From assembly GCA_030052745.1 (NCBI GenBank), contig JANBVO010000018.1:558001-622000 (forward strand): a stretch of 64,000 nt of DNA, given 5' to 3'. Shown here piece by piece: positions 48,011 through 59,153 of the stretch. Positions within the stretch are counted from its first letter, which is position 1. Each line of letters begins with the position of its first letter. Source of the DNA: Pleurostoma richardsiae. Lineage: Eukaryota > Ascomycota > Sordariomycetes > Calosphaeriales > Pleurostomataceae. The translations under genes and the position numbers were made by a program. The notes under the pieces were generated by a model. The model was not told where the DNA came from. It did not search any database and saw only the letters and a list, made by a program, of their open reading frames with translations.

Positions 48011-48794
48011 TAAATTAACTACATTGTAGTAACTTTCTCCTAACCCTGGATACCAAGTGCACCATATACTGTACAGTCGCTGTAGATCCTCGAGAGAAAA
48101 GAAAAGCAGGTGGTGTTCGGCGAACCTTTGGCCGCCCCGTTTCCGGCCGTGTCATTGTCGAAGATGAGACCGGGGCGGTGATTCTCCGTCTGAACGCACT
48201 AACGTTAATACGCTTGTTTCCCCGGATCAATCGGTGGAGGTGTGACGATGCTGGCGGGTCTATCCGTATCTGTGCCGACACGAACACAGTCGCGACAGTA
48301 TAGAGTACTCGCGCGCAAGGAGACCTATGCGCTGGATGTGTGAGCCTAGGAACGGGGCATATAACTACCTACCTGCGTAATGTACTCCGTAAATCGCGGG
48401 GGATCTATTGATGGCTCTCCACTTCCTTCTGTTGGACCTGTCCTTGACTCCTTTTGACGCTTATCAGCAATGTCCAAGTCGAGCAATTCGACCGAGCATA
48501 TGATGTGATGCAATGCAGCTTGGGTTCTGCCGGGTCCCGATCCTATTGGCCGTAGATTCGAGGGGCTGCATTGCCCGTTGCCCTTCATGGACACCGCCAG
48601 ACACGACCCTGCTGCAACCTGGTTTCAATCAATATTGCGCCTGCGAGGTCGGTGCCAACAAATCACAACCATCGCGGAGATGCGTCCGCTGAAGACAGTA
48701 AAAAAAAAGGAGAACTGAGATCATATATCTCTTGTTCATTCCCTTCCCCCTTTCCATCCGCAGCACCTCGGTTCTAAGCGCAACCCGCGACGAG
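48011..48794. other. upstream region of the methyltransferase, no gene seen
   Basis: No supported gene. A GC-rich stretch at 48,100-48,260 is open in one frame but matches nothing I know. Confidence 0.35.
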
Positions 48795-50348
48795 ATGGAT
48801 GACGGCGCGCACCAGGAGCAGGGGCCAAGCCCCCAGGGCCCACCATCACCATTGCAAGACATCCTAGCTGACACCCCTGTACAGGTGGACGTGAGCGTAC
48901 TCCACACCGTAAACCCTGAACCAAGTCGTGTAGATCACCGTTGACAAGCTCTTGTTGTAGAACGCTTTACCAGATAACGATTCCGTCTTCGACGAGGCGT
49001 ATGATCCTCAAACCTTGGTTCTGGCGGTGGACAAAGACTGACAACTTTCTCTAGTGAAGCATCCAGCCGTTTAACGTCTTTGAAGTCTAGCACCGTGCAG
49101 TACAAGTAAGGTTGCGCTAACTGGCTCTGATACTTGAAAGATGTCTAACAAGTTGCGTCCCATGACTGACTAGATACGAGGTCAGTGTCGGAGAGGGATA
49201 TTGTGCTCCGGGCGACTTGCTGACGGCGTCGCAGAATGGACGCCGCTATCATGCATTCAGAGAAGGGACATATCCAGTGGTATTTGCCCCAAACCAAATG
49301 CCTGTTTGGTACAAAAGAAAAAGGAAAGTTGCTCACCGCACCATCAATAGCCAAACGACGAACAGGAGCAAGATCGCATGGACATGGTACATCACATATA
49401 CCGTCTACTCCTTGGAGGCAAACTGTATCTTGCTCCGATTGATGATCACGTCCAGCGCGTGGTTGACCTCGGCACCGGGACAGGAATCTGGGCAATAGAT
49501 TTTGCAGAGTGAGTGTCCATCCGTCGCTACGGCTTCAGCCTTGGAAATAAACAGCTGATTCTTGGAACCCAGCGAACATCCGGCCGCAGAGGTTCTTGGG
49601 ATTGACCTGAGCCCCATCCAGCCTGTATGGTACGGAGAGTCCCTCCTCTTCTTATCTCTTGTTGAATGTCAGTAACAATGACATGCAGGACGCCGCCTAA
49701 CTGTTCCTTTGAAGTCGATGACTTTGAGTCCGACTGGCTATTTCGCCAGCCGTTCGACTACATACACGCCCGGGAACTAGAAGGATGCATAGCAGACCCG
49801 GATCGACTCTTTCGGCAGGCACTCGAGCATTTGAAGCCCGGCGGATACCTTGAAATGCAGGCCGTTGATGGCTTCTTTGAGTCTGATGACGGCACAGCAG
49901 AACTGGCCGTCCATGCCCAAGCCTGGATAAAGAGCATGCTTGACGGCGCGAGGAAGTTTGGCAAACCTTTGGACACTTGTTCCAAGTGGAAGGAGCAAAT
50001 GGAGGATGCAGGCTTTGTGGATGTGCGGCAAGAAGTTTTCAAGGTCAGCAGCTATTTCGAGGAGTTCTGTGAAGCTTGGGTCCTTCTGGCCCCTTCAACG
50101 CTGACGATAAAGCGCAGTTCCCGATCGGACCTTGGCCTAAAGACCCAAAACTGAAGGAGATTGGGACTTGGCAGTATTGGCAGGAGCTGCAAGTCATAGA
50201 GTCCTACACGCAGGGGATCTATTCTCGCGTGCTCGGATGGGACAAGGTAGAGATAGAGGTGTTCAAGGCCAAGGTGAAGAACGATTTCAAGAACCCGGCA
50301 ATCCACATCTATCTGCCGGTCGTGTTTGTCTGGGGGAGAAAGCCTTGA
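48795..50348 (+). CDS. LaeA-like SAM-dependent methyltransferase with a 7-nt microexon
   Basis: Class I methyltransferases of this fungal family resemble the global regulator LaeA, though many members modify small molecules. The model has nine exons: 48795-48890, 48961-48998, 49055-49105, 49174-49180, 49235-49276, 49351-49508, 49573-49629, 49689-50043 and 50118-50348. That is 1035 nt and 344 residues, with all junctions in frame and GT..AG. The disordered N-terminus (NDSVFDEA, EASSRLTSLKSS) is typical. Family landmarks are VQYKYENGRRYHAF, PNDEQEQDR, HHIYRLLLGGKL, motif I DLGTGTGIWAID (residue ~117), LGIDLSPIQP, CSFEVDDFESDW, FDYIHAR, LEHLKPGGYLEMQ, GPWPKDPKLKEIG and the closing HIYLPVVFVWGRK. 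The YE of YKYENG is supplied only by the 7-nt exon. Exons 1-3 are less certain than the rest. Intact. Confidence 0.82.
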
Positions 50349-51139
50349 TCAGCCTGAGCCTCGTCATACGTTCAATACCCTAGCGCAGCGCGCACTGGAG
50401 TAAAGTCGAGGCCTTGTCTCTATGATGGCTAATGGATTAATAGGCCAAAGAATCCAGCCTGGGCCGTCTCGTAGTGGCTCTCTCGCTGGGATGGTTCTGA
50501 CGTGTTGGCGGACCCGGAGTTGCATGCTCTGAGTTGTGGGCGCAACCGTGCTGAAAACCATGATCAGGCTAGGCCTGTAAGTTGGTTATTTCTGTCATTT
50601 CTGACACTGCTGCGGATGATGGGTCGATGATTTCCACACTTTTCAACATTGGGACGAATAGGAACTTTCGAGGTGGACTCATCCCGGCAGGGTGTGAATG
50701 TCCGTCCGTCCAGACCTTCGCCGGTGAAATATAGCTATTGTTAGTTCGGCAAGGTTGAAGATACCAGATAGTTAGTGAGCGTTATGATACCTGATTGCTC
50801 CTTCACCTCACCAGAAGCACACATGTGGCGAGACCCTGGCCAGTAAGTCACAACACCCTTGACAAACTAACAATTGAACTTGAATGAAGATGTAACCTGG
50901 GCCGGGAGACAGCATCCCTGCTTCCGCATTGTTCTGCCCCCGCACGCGGAAATCTCCGTGTGCCCTGTAATGGTTTAGGGGAGGGGAGGGAAGGGGTCCC
51001 TTGTTGCTTCAAATGCCCTACAATTGCTGCTGATTTGCCGCGTCTGCCAACATGAAAGCAGTCTCCCTGCCGATGTTCTCATGGGGTTCTTTGATAGCAG
51101 CAGCAACAGTAGCAGCAGTCTCGCTCGACTACAATCGAT
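50349..51139. promoter_or_regulatory. upstream region of the urea-type transporter
   Basis: No gene is visible. An AGATAG word at 50766-50771 fits the HGATAR site of nitrogen GATA factors (AreA/NIT2). One word alone is weak evidence. Confidence 0.3.
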
Positions 51140-53300
51140 ATGGCATCGACAGATGCGACGCCGGCGCTTTCCCAGGGCGTGGCCTACGGCCTGGTCATCG
51201 GCTTTGGCATCGCCTTCGCGCTGCTCATGAATCTGATCACCTGGACATCGCGCAAGTATCTCCACGAATCTAGGGACACGAACATGCTCATGACGGCCAA
51301 GAAGAGCGTCAAGACCGGCTTGGTCGCCGCCGCCGTCGTGTCGTCGTGGTGCTATGCGGCCACGCTCCTGAACTCGGTCCGCATCACTTACCTCTACGGC
51401 TTCGCGGGACTCTGGTGGTTCGTCTCGGGCGTGTCAGTCCAGATTGTGCTGTTCGCCATCATGGCCATCGAACTCAAGAGACGAGCACCCCGCGCCAACA
51501 CCATCCTTGAGGCTCTGCGCATTCGCTTCGGGACCAATACGCACCTTGTCTACTTTGCATACGGCGTGTCGGTGCAGATTATTGTCACAGCGGCGTTGTT
51601 GCTCGGCGGCTCGGCGGCCTTCACAGTGACTACCGGAGCGAACATTGTAAGAGCCTGTGCAGGGACGTTCACGATGGTGAGTTGAACGAGGCTAACAACA
51701 ACACTGCACTCGTCAGGTTGCCATGAACTATCTGATCCCCCTCGGCGTGGTTATCTACACATATCTCGGAGGCCTGAAGTCCACGATCTTGTCCGATTAT
51801 ATTCAGTAAGCCAGACACCGAATTGAACTTGGGTGGTGTGATGGATCCGATGCTGAGTCGATACGGGTTCGCAGCACTCTTGTCATATACATCATCCTCT
51901 TCATCTTCATGTTTAAAGTCATGGCGGTCAAGTCCCTGCCCGTTCTGGGGTCTCCCGGCGCGCTCTGGGATCTGCTACAGACAGACGCCGCCATGGCTGG
52001 CGGCGGCGCTATTGGAGCAAAGGATGGCTCGTATCTGACCATGCAATCTGGCCAGGCACTCCTGCTCGCCGGAGTCATCTTGGTCTCAAGCTTTGGATGT
52101 GTGTTTGTCGACCCCAGCTACGGTCAGAAGGCCATCGCCGGCGAGCCCAACGCCGTCGTGCGCGGCTACTTTTACGGAGCTTTCGCGTGGTTTGCGATCC
52201 CTCTCGGGCTCTGCGCCACTTTGAGTTACGTGGCCGTCGCGCTCTCTAACACCGAGTACTGGCCGGTGGCCGGGGGCGTGACGATGTACCAGATCAGCAA
52301 CGCCTTGATCCTTCCTCTCGCTGCCGAGGCCGTCATGGGCAAGGGCGGCGCGGCTGCGGTCGTCGTTATGATCTTCATGGCCGTCACGTCGTCTTTCAGT
52401 GCCGAAATCATAGCCCACGCCTCCATCGTCACGTTCGACATCTACCAGCCCTACGTCAACCCCAAGGCCGACGACAAGCGGTTGAAACTCGTCTCACACG
52501 CGTCTCTCACATTCTTTGCCATCTTCTCGGCATCCTTCGCTACGGCGCTCAACTACAGCGGTATCTCCATGGGATGGATACTGGAGTTCTCCGGGATCAT
52601 TCTCGGGTCGGCGGTCGTTCCCATCACGCTGGGTGTCAATCACGCTTACGTCTCTCCGTTGTATATGACCTGGGCCGCCCCAATTGGCACAGTGTGCGCG
52701 GTCTGCGCGTGGATCGGCACCGCCAAGGGTATGTTCGGGGAGGTTACAGTAGACACACTGTACGACAACTGGCCCATGTTCATAGGCTGTACCGTCGCGT
52801 TGCTGTTGCCTCTTCTGATCTGGGCAGTCATGTTTGTCTTTCCAAGCCAGAGGAGGCCATATGACTGGGACCGCCTCTTCCTCATGCAGGCGCTGGAGCC
52901 CCGACAAGGCGACAGGGAATACACAATGGATGACCTCACTGACATTGGCGATGATTGGGATCCCAAGGCGCTGGCGAAGGCAAGCCGCGACGCCAAGATC
53001 ATCTCCGCAATCATGGTCCTCATCTTCCTCATCATCATCCCGTTTTCGCTCTACGGAACAGGCTACAAGTTCAGCCGGAAATTCTTCACCGGTTGGACTG
53101 TCATTGTCTTTATCTGGTCCTCGGTTGCCGCCCTCCTCGTCTGGTGCTTGCCGATCTGGGAGGCAAGACATACATGGATGGCTGTTGTGAGGGAGCTGGC
53201 TGGCAGATCCGAGAAATGCGCGATATCAACGCCGGACAGCAGGAATGAAGCTTCAGAGACGGATCACTTGTCGACGGGTGAGAAACAGCCAGTGGCCTGA
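51140..53300 (+). CDS. sodium:solute-symporter family transporter, urea (DUR3) type
   Basis: This is a plasma-membrane high-affinity urea or purine-breakdown-product importer of the SSS family. Three exons (51140-51646, 51717-51805, 51875-53300; introns 70 and 69 nt, GT..AG) give 673 residues. The N-terminus LSQGVAYGLVIGFGIAFALL, then KKSVKTGLVAAAVVSSWCYAATLL, FAIMAIELKRRAPRANT, LLLGGSAAFTVTTG, YLGGLKSTILSDYIH and FSAEIIAHASIVTFDIYQ are landmarks of fungal Dur3. About fourteen or fifteen hydrophobic helices are present, with a hydrophilic tail after VVRELAGRS. The ATG at 51140 lies just before the first helix. It ends 1.05 kb from the convergent amidase gene; together they fit scavenging of amide and urea nitrogen. 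The exact substrate is not proven, and polyamine-type paralogs exist. Confidence 0.85.
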
Positions 53301-54354
53301 ATTGTGCATTCATGACTCGACCTTTTTGGAGTTGTACTGGATGCGCCTCTTCGCATAGCGCCACTTTGTCTGGTGTTGTCCGCTCTGCGCCTGGCAACAT
53401 CCTTTTTTTCTGCTTCCTGTCCTTTTCTCCTTTTTGGAACGGTTCAATAAGCCCTGTCATGACCCCTTCGAGGCCTAGGGAATGGGAGCGAGAGCGAGCT
53501 TCTCCACCGACTGACCGGTAGTTTAATGCTTTGCTGCCCTGCGGTTGACCCTTGCTTCCCTTCTGCCCTCTTGACCGTGACCACCGTCACCAAATCGCGG
53601 GGAGTCGGGTCTGTCCGGTCTCCAGAACGGCGCCATCCTTATCTATAGACTGTTCCTTCTCCCCCTGAGCCCTGCCCCGCGGTAATATTTGATATTGTTC
53701 CATCCGCGTTTTCCGAGAGAAATGTGAATGTGAGAATCACAGACTGTATTTTCTAGGCTAGGTCACATGGCTTTTCTCCTCCCTAAGTTCCGACACTGCC
53801 GTGATGGGCATCGACGACAGCAGCTGCAGACTGGTGTGGTTCGATCTCTTAGATTGCCATGGAACTGTCCACGATCTCGTCTTCCGAGAGAGAGACAATT
53901 AACGATCCCTAATCTGTAGATTCTGTAGAATTGTTTTGACTTCGCGTGTAAAGTCACAGCGAAGTCAAATACCAGCAATTCGGTACCCAGCTGACTGCAC
54001 CATCGCTGAAATGACCATATGAGCTGTCCCGGCTTGGCGGTTATCGCTGTGACCACCGAAGTGCACCAAGAATCCTTCCCATGCACGTCCTTGTGGGAAA
54101 CAGACGGGTTCATTTGCCGCCTCCCGCGGATCTCGCGGATAGCGAAATGCGCACACACCAGCTCTCGCGTCTCCCCATCAGTCACCTTAGAGTCCCAAGG
54201 AGAATATAACCCCAAGTAACCCTCAAGAACATCAAAGATGTCCTGTTGCGTCCCGCTATGAAAATAATGGAAACTTTGACTAGGATGAAGCCTCGTTATT
54301 GAGGCGAGGGAGGTACAATAGGGCCTCATTTACAGGGTTATAATAATGCGATAC
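53301..54354. other. region between two convergent genes
   Basis: This holds the 3' regions of the transporter and amidase. A 188-codon minus-strand frame (53763-54329) has a protein-like middle (SKVTDGETRELVCAHFAIR) but no recognisable family, start context or continuation, so it is not called. Confidence 0.35.
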
Positions 54355-56273
54355 TCAATAGTCAACACCTACCACATCCCTGATGACGTGCAACATGGCA
54401 GTAACCTTCTCCTCCTCTAGCCTCCTGGCAATCAGCGCCAGCCCGATAAGGGCATCTTCATGGTTCTCCGGCTTCCCGTCTAGTAGTTGTCAGTGTCGCG
54501 GGATTCCCATGAGATCCAAGCCGGTGGTTTAGAACTCACAGTAATCCATAACCTCCTTGTCCTTTGCCGAGATGGGTTGCCAGTCTTCCGGCACCCGATC
54601 TTTCTCCAAGTCCACCTTCGTCACGGGGAACACGCCGGTTGTCAGGTCCAGCAGCGGAGACAGCGTGCCGTACTGCCACGGGTAGCCACCGTCGTGCCTG
54701 ATGGCCGGGAACGGCGTCGACGGCATGATCAGCGCGTCGATAGGCCGCCCGGTGCTTGTCTGTGCCGCCGTGCTCTGCCAGCGACTGAGGAACTTCTCGG
54801 CCAGCAGAGCCCGTTGGTGCTGGTTCTGCCACGTCTCAAATGCGGTCTGTGGCTTCACTCCCGCGCTGTGTCCCACCCATTTCTCGACGAAATCCTGAAG
54901 CGGTTCACCTGTGGCATCGGTATCGCGCTGAAACTCATATCCGCCGTCCGCCTCCCACATCTTGTAGATGACCTCGCTCGCCGTGGCCATCTCATAAGGG
55001 ACGAACTCTACGATCTCGTGTCCAGCAACCAGCAGCTTAGCCTTTGTAATATCCATTGCGCGACGGAGGGGTGGTCTGTCGCGCACACGGTCAGTTCTTC
55101 TCCGGCCCTAGAGGAGCACTCGGGAGCCGTTTAATAAGGAGACGCGGCAGACTCACGAAGGTGTGACATGGCCGTCTCCCATAGCGAAGCCAAACGACAG
55201 CCTGGATGGCAGCTTCTCCTCCTCCGTCCGCCACGGCAGCGGCAGACACTGCGGATCATACAGCCACGGCTTTGTGCCGGCAAGACTCGACATAAACAGC
55301 CGCACGTCCTCGGGGCTCCTGCACATGGGCCCGGCGCATGATCGCACTGCCTCTTGGCCCAAGTACGTGTTTGTCACATTCTGGTACGAGACCCTTCCGT
55401 GTGACGGCCTCAAGGCGTACAGCCCCGTGTACGAGCTCGGATGCCGAATGGAGCCCCCGATGTCGGTGCCAACGCCTAGGAAGCTGGCGCGGAAGGTCAC
55501 CAACGCAGACTCACCACCAGATGATCCGCCGGTTGTAAGTTGTCGATTCCGCGGGTTGACGGTCCGGCCAAATATGTTGTTGATACTCTCTCCCATCATC
55601 AGAGTTGATGGCACATTGGACTTCACGTAGAATATGGCGCCTGCCTCGGCCAGGAGAGTGACGAGAGTCGAGTTCGTCTCTGCTGGTTTGTTGGCATATG
55701 AGCAGTAGCCGATGGTTGAGTCGAGACCTGCCGGTCGTTAGCTTAGCCCGCATGGCTCAAAAGAACGCTCCTGTAGAAGCGACCGGCTCACCTTTGAGAT
55801 TGAACTGGTCTTTGAGGCTGCTCTCATTGTCAGCCGTTTGCTCGTATTCCTCGGTGATTTGACCATTACACGGCTCACCTCACAGGAAGTCCATGCAAAG
55901 GCCCAACCGTCTTTCCCTCTCTCTTGTAATACTCATCCAGCTCCTTCGCTCTCGCGATACCTTCTTCAAAGCAAATCTCAGTGACGCAATTGATCAGCTG
56001 CTGCGCTACAGCCGCGCGCTTGCACACTGCTGTGGTGACCTCGGTCGCAGTCCATTCTCCGGAGGCAATCCTAGCGACCACTTCAGAGGCCGTGGCCTCG
56101 GTCAATAGCAGCTCACGCTCTGTGAAGAATCCCGACTTCTTAGGAAAGTCCTGCACGAATTGATCCTCCGGAGAGGGCAAGCTGCCCTCTGGGATTATCC
56201 ATTCCGTCGGGATCTTGGACAGCCTCTCCGCCTGCTTCTGCGCGGCAATGGATTTCCAGATCGGCTCAGCCAT
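54355..56273 (-). CDS. amidase, AmdS/general acetamidase type
   Basis: Amidase-signature hydrolase that frees ammonium from carboxamides. Five exons (56273-55884, 55822-55792, 55727-55157, 55075-54540, 54479-54355; introns 61, 64, 81 and 60 nt) give 550 residues in continuous frame. The Ser-cisSer-Lys triad is complete: Lys in SLKDQF (~134), cis-Ser in the TTGGSSGGE loop (~209/210) and the nucleophile Ser in GTDIGGSIRHP (~233). GPLHGLP before the Lys, RPSHGRV and the C-terminal DALIGLALIARRLEEEKV match fungal acetamidases. The first intron acceptor was chosen to give LPSSLKDQF. A TGATAG GATA-factor site (56356-56361, read on this strand) and a TTATTTATAAA box lie about 85-100 bp upstream, suggesting nitrogen control. 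The convergent neighbour is a urea-type transporter. Confidence 0.88.
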
Positions 56274-57286
56274 TTCCCTGGTGGTTTTCAGGGAACAAAC
56301 CTTTGTCTATTGCCCGGAAACTGACTTGCCTTGAGAGACGTAAAGAGGCGAGTACCTATCATTTTATTTATAAACCATTAGCCTACGATGAACCATCTTG
56401 CCAGAGCCTGAAACGGCGGCGTGCGCACTAAAGCGGACCTTTGGGCCACAATGGATCCCAGGTTGCATGCAGGTCACGGGGGATAGAAATGGGTTGACGT
56501 GGGGGTAGAAAAGGTAGAACCCCCTTTTTAGTACTGAAGAGTAGAATCGCGTCTACCCCGCCGCCACCGACCCGCCATCTACAACTATATTCGACGCGTC
56601 CTATGCGTATTCCCAGCATCTGCCCGCTACTTACCGATATCGTCGGATCTATAATTTAATGATATACTTGATATATACTCTTTATATTCCTAAGCTAATA
56701 TAATAATACGTGATTAAAATATACTTCGTTTAGAATAGTTATTTTTTATTATATAATATTTTATAAGTTATTATTTTATAAATATATTTAAAGTATATAT
56801 TTAATACATATTATATTTACTTTTTTTAATGTTATTTATAAATTTAAATTAAATTAGATAAAATTAGTTTAATAATAATAGATTATAGGAGTATAATAAC
56901 TGATACTTGTACGATTGAACTTGTAGTGAAGTAGCGTGCGAGGGAAGGGACTGATCGTCAGTGGCGGGCTTGCTGCACTGATTGTTGCCGTACTATGTAG
57001 ACAAATATCAGAATAGGCGTGTTAATAGCCTAACAGCACATACAAGTTTGATGTTGATCATTATCATCACTTTGGGAAAAACGTGCCGCCGTACCTGCAT
57101 TTCTAGTCTGCAAGCTCCCACAGGACCTCAATAAGGCATCACCTTGTGTAACTTAGCTAGGGTAAGATTTGGGGGGCATTTTATTCTGTAGTACCGGGCT
57201 GAACGCTGAGGCGCTCAGTAACGACCACCTCAACAATACTGATCGCAATGTGGTAAAGACTGAGTCTGATTACTGTCAACAGCCAC
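56274..57286. other. intergenic with an AT-rich RIP patch
   Basis: The amidase promoter region occupies the left side. From about 56,640 to 56,920 the sequence is AT-only-like repeat debris. No gene found. Confidence 0.45.
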
Positions 57287-58389
57287 TCAGAAGGGGCTGA
57301 CCAGGCGCTTCCGAGGGATTCTGTAATCTTCGTCCAGAGCCAAAGCTGTATCGACCACCTCGGTGTTAAGCAGCTGATTCAGCAAGTCGTTCCATTGTTG
57401 GACAATCGCCTGCGAACCTTGCACTCCCGACAGCTGAATTGCTTGCCTGACATGACTGCCATATGCGTCAGTCACGAGCTTGGCACGAATCTCTGCTTTG
57501 GCAGTCTGCCACATGTCGTATGTGATGGCGTGCGCGACATTGCAGACGAAGTAGTTTCGGAGCTGGCCAAACTGGCCAGCCATGTCTACAGTGTAGGGCT
57601 GGTTGGTAGTCGTCCTCCCGTATGCAGCAAACTGTGTCTTAGCCGCAGTCAGCAGGTCGCAGTAGTTGGACCCAACCGCGGCCTGGCGGGGACTGATGGC
57701 CCTGATTAGCTGCTCGGGATCCTTCTCGTCGTCCCCTTCATCTTGCGGGTTTTCAGGCCTTGGATAACCTTGTTGTTGCTCTTGGCTTCTGGGCCCAAAA
57801 GTGTCCAGAGCCGCCCTAGGCGTGGTCGCCCTGTTAGTAGACGTCGGAGGGAAGGATTGGGAGGACAAAGAACGTACTGGCCGATCTGACCAGCTGTTCC
57901 AGCTACGGCGGTCCTCACCAAGCTGGCTCCCGTCTCCTTGGCGACACTCTTGCCAACCTCCTTTCCAAGGGTGCTCCCGACCTGCTTCAGGACAGCTGAG
58001 CCGCCCCCGCCACCAAGCATACCAGTGGCACCCGCGAGGAAGGCGTCGGTGGTGAATCGCTGAAGGCTCGTGTCGCCCGTGTTACCCCTGACGTTCGGGT
58101 CGTCAATCGTCGTACTCATGGCATATTCGGCACCGATGCCCAGGGAAGACCCGAGGGCGCCTCCAGCCACGGCTCCCACAGGGCCGCCCACCATAAACCC
58201 GCCAACGGTGCCGGCAGTCGTGATGACAGAGTTGAAGTTGTTGGCCAGGGCACGCTTGGCGTGCTCTCCATTGCCGGCAAGCGCCTGGACGCCGGCGGTT
58301 GCGAGGCCGACTACGGGGATCTTCTCAGTGAATCTAGTGACCACCCCATCGCGGGAGAAGGCGTCACCGATGTCGTCCCAGATGGTCAT
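57287..58389 (-). CDS. glycine-zipper protein of unknown function
   Basis: Two exons (58389-57878 and 57830-57287; 46-nt intron GTACGT..CAG) give 351 residues. The N-terminus MTIWDDIGDAFSRDG leads to a short amphipathic segment (VVTRFTEKIPVVGLA) and a Gly/Ala/Val-rich glycine zipper (about residues 60-87, containing GGFMVGGPVGAVAGG), then further Gly-rich turns (ATGMLGGGGGSA) and a helix rich in Gly, Lys and Val. The C-terminal exon is polar, with a Pro/Gln/acidic linker and a helical domain (NYCDLLTAAKTQFAAYG to YRIPRKRLVSPF). No signal peptide. Glycine zippers pack in membranes or oligomers, so a membrane-associating role is possible but inferred. The intron is confirmed by frame: reading through it hits an unrelated Arg-rich tail. 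Confidence 0.75.
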
Positions 58390-59153
58390 CTTGTCAAGAA
58401 GCGGGATAAGAATAGGCTCGGGGAATAATACTGCGCGAGTATATTGCGGTTAGTCAGGCAAAGTGATACGGCAACTAGGTCAAGAAGGCTGACGGAAAGA
58501 AAGCTTATATACCCATTGGATGCCGAGGACCAGCAGCAGCTTAAGCCCAGGGACCAAGTCCCACGAGTCCAGCGCGACGGCCCGACGAAGCTAAGCTCTC
58601 GAGTCGCTTTCTAGTCCGATGGTCTCCCGCGATAAAGATTTTACCTGTGATGGGTGTAGCGAGCCTCAAGTCTTAACCTGGAATGGACACTGAATCAGGT
58701 CGAGACCCCGTGACGGCTATGGAAAAGCAACTACCTTTTCTGACTATCAGATATAGGTCCTCAATAATTCCTTTCGGCTAGGATACAGCCCGCTTACTGT
58801 GTGTAAGTTACGTAGGAGGCGGCCGTCTAGAATAATCTAGGCCGCGCCACCAAGTCTCGATCTGCTCTTGAAGTTGCACTACTATCATACCAACAATGTG
58901 GAATTGACGGGAAGGAATGACGGGAAGGAAGATCGGGAGGCGAAGGGATACGAGGAGTGGGAAGAGGCTACCTAGCTACCCTGAAGGAACCACGCCACCA
59001 GGCACGGCTCATAGTCCACTGAATCGAACTGCTTGCTTCCTTCTATGACGCAGTCTCAAACCAGTCGAAAATTCGTTGTTCTAGAACCCCTTCAGACTCC
59101 GAGATTATCTAAGCTTAATCTCCCGCTACACAACTAAGGGACGTTTCTGAGCA
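58390..59153. other. upstream of the glycine-zipper gene, no gene seen
   Basis: No coding sequence is supported. A direct repeat of GACGGGAAGGAA-like words occurs near 58,910-58,930. Confidence 0.35.

Noticed and set aside
48015-48302. Open stretch on both strands in GC-rich DNA before the methyltransferase
   Set aside because: No start or family could be supported on either strand.
53763-54329. 188-codon minus-strand frame between transporter and amidase
   Set aside because: The middle looks somewhat protein-like, but there is no recognisable family, the ends are Arg/Ser/Cys-rich noise, and it lies in a convergent 3' region. Left as unresolved.
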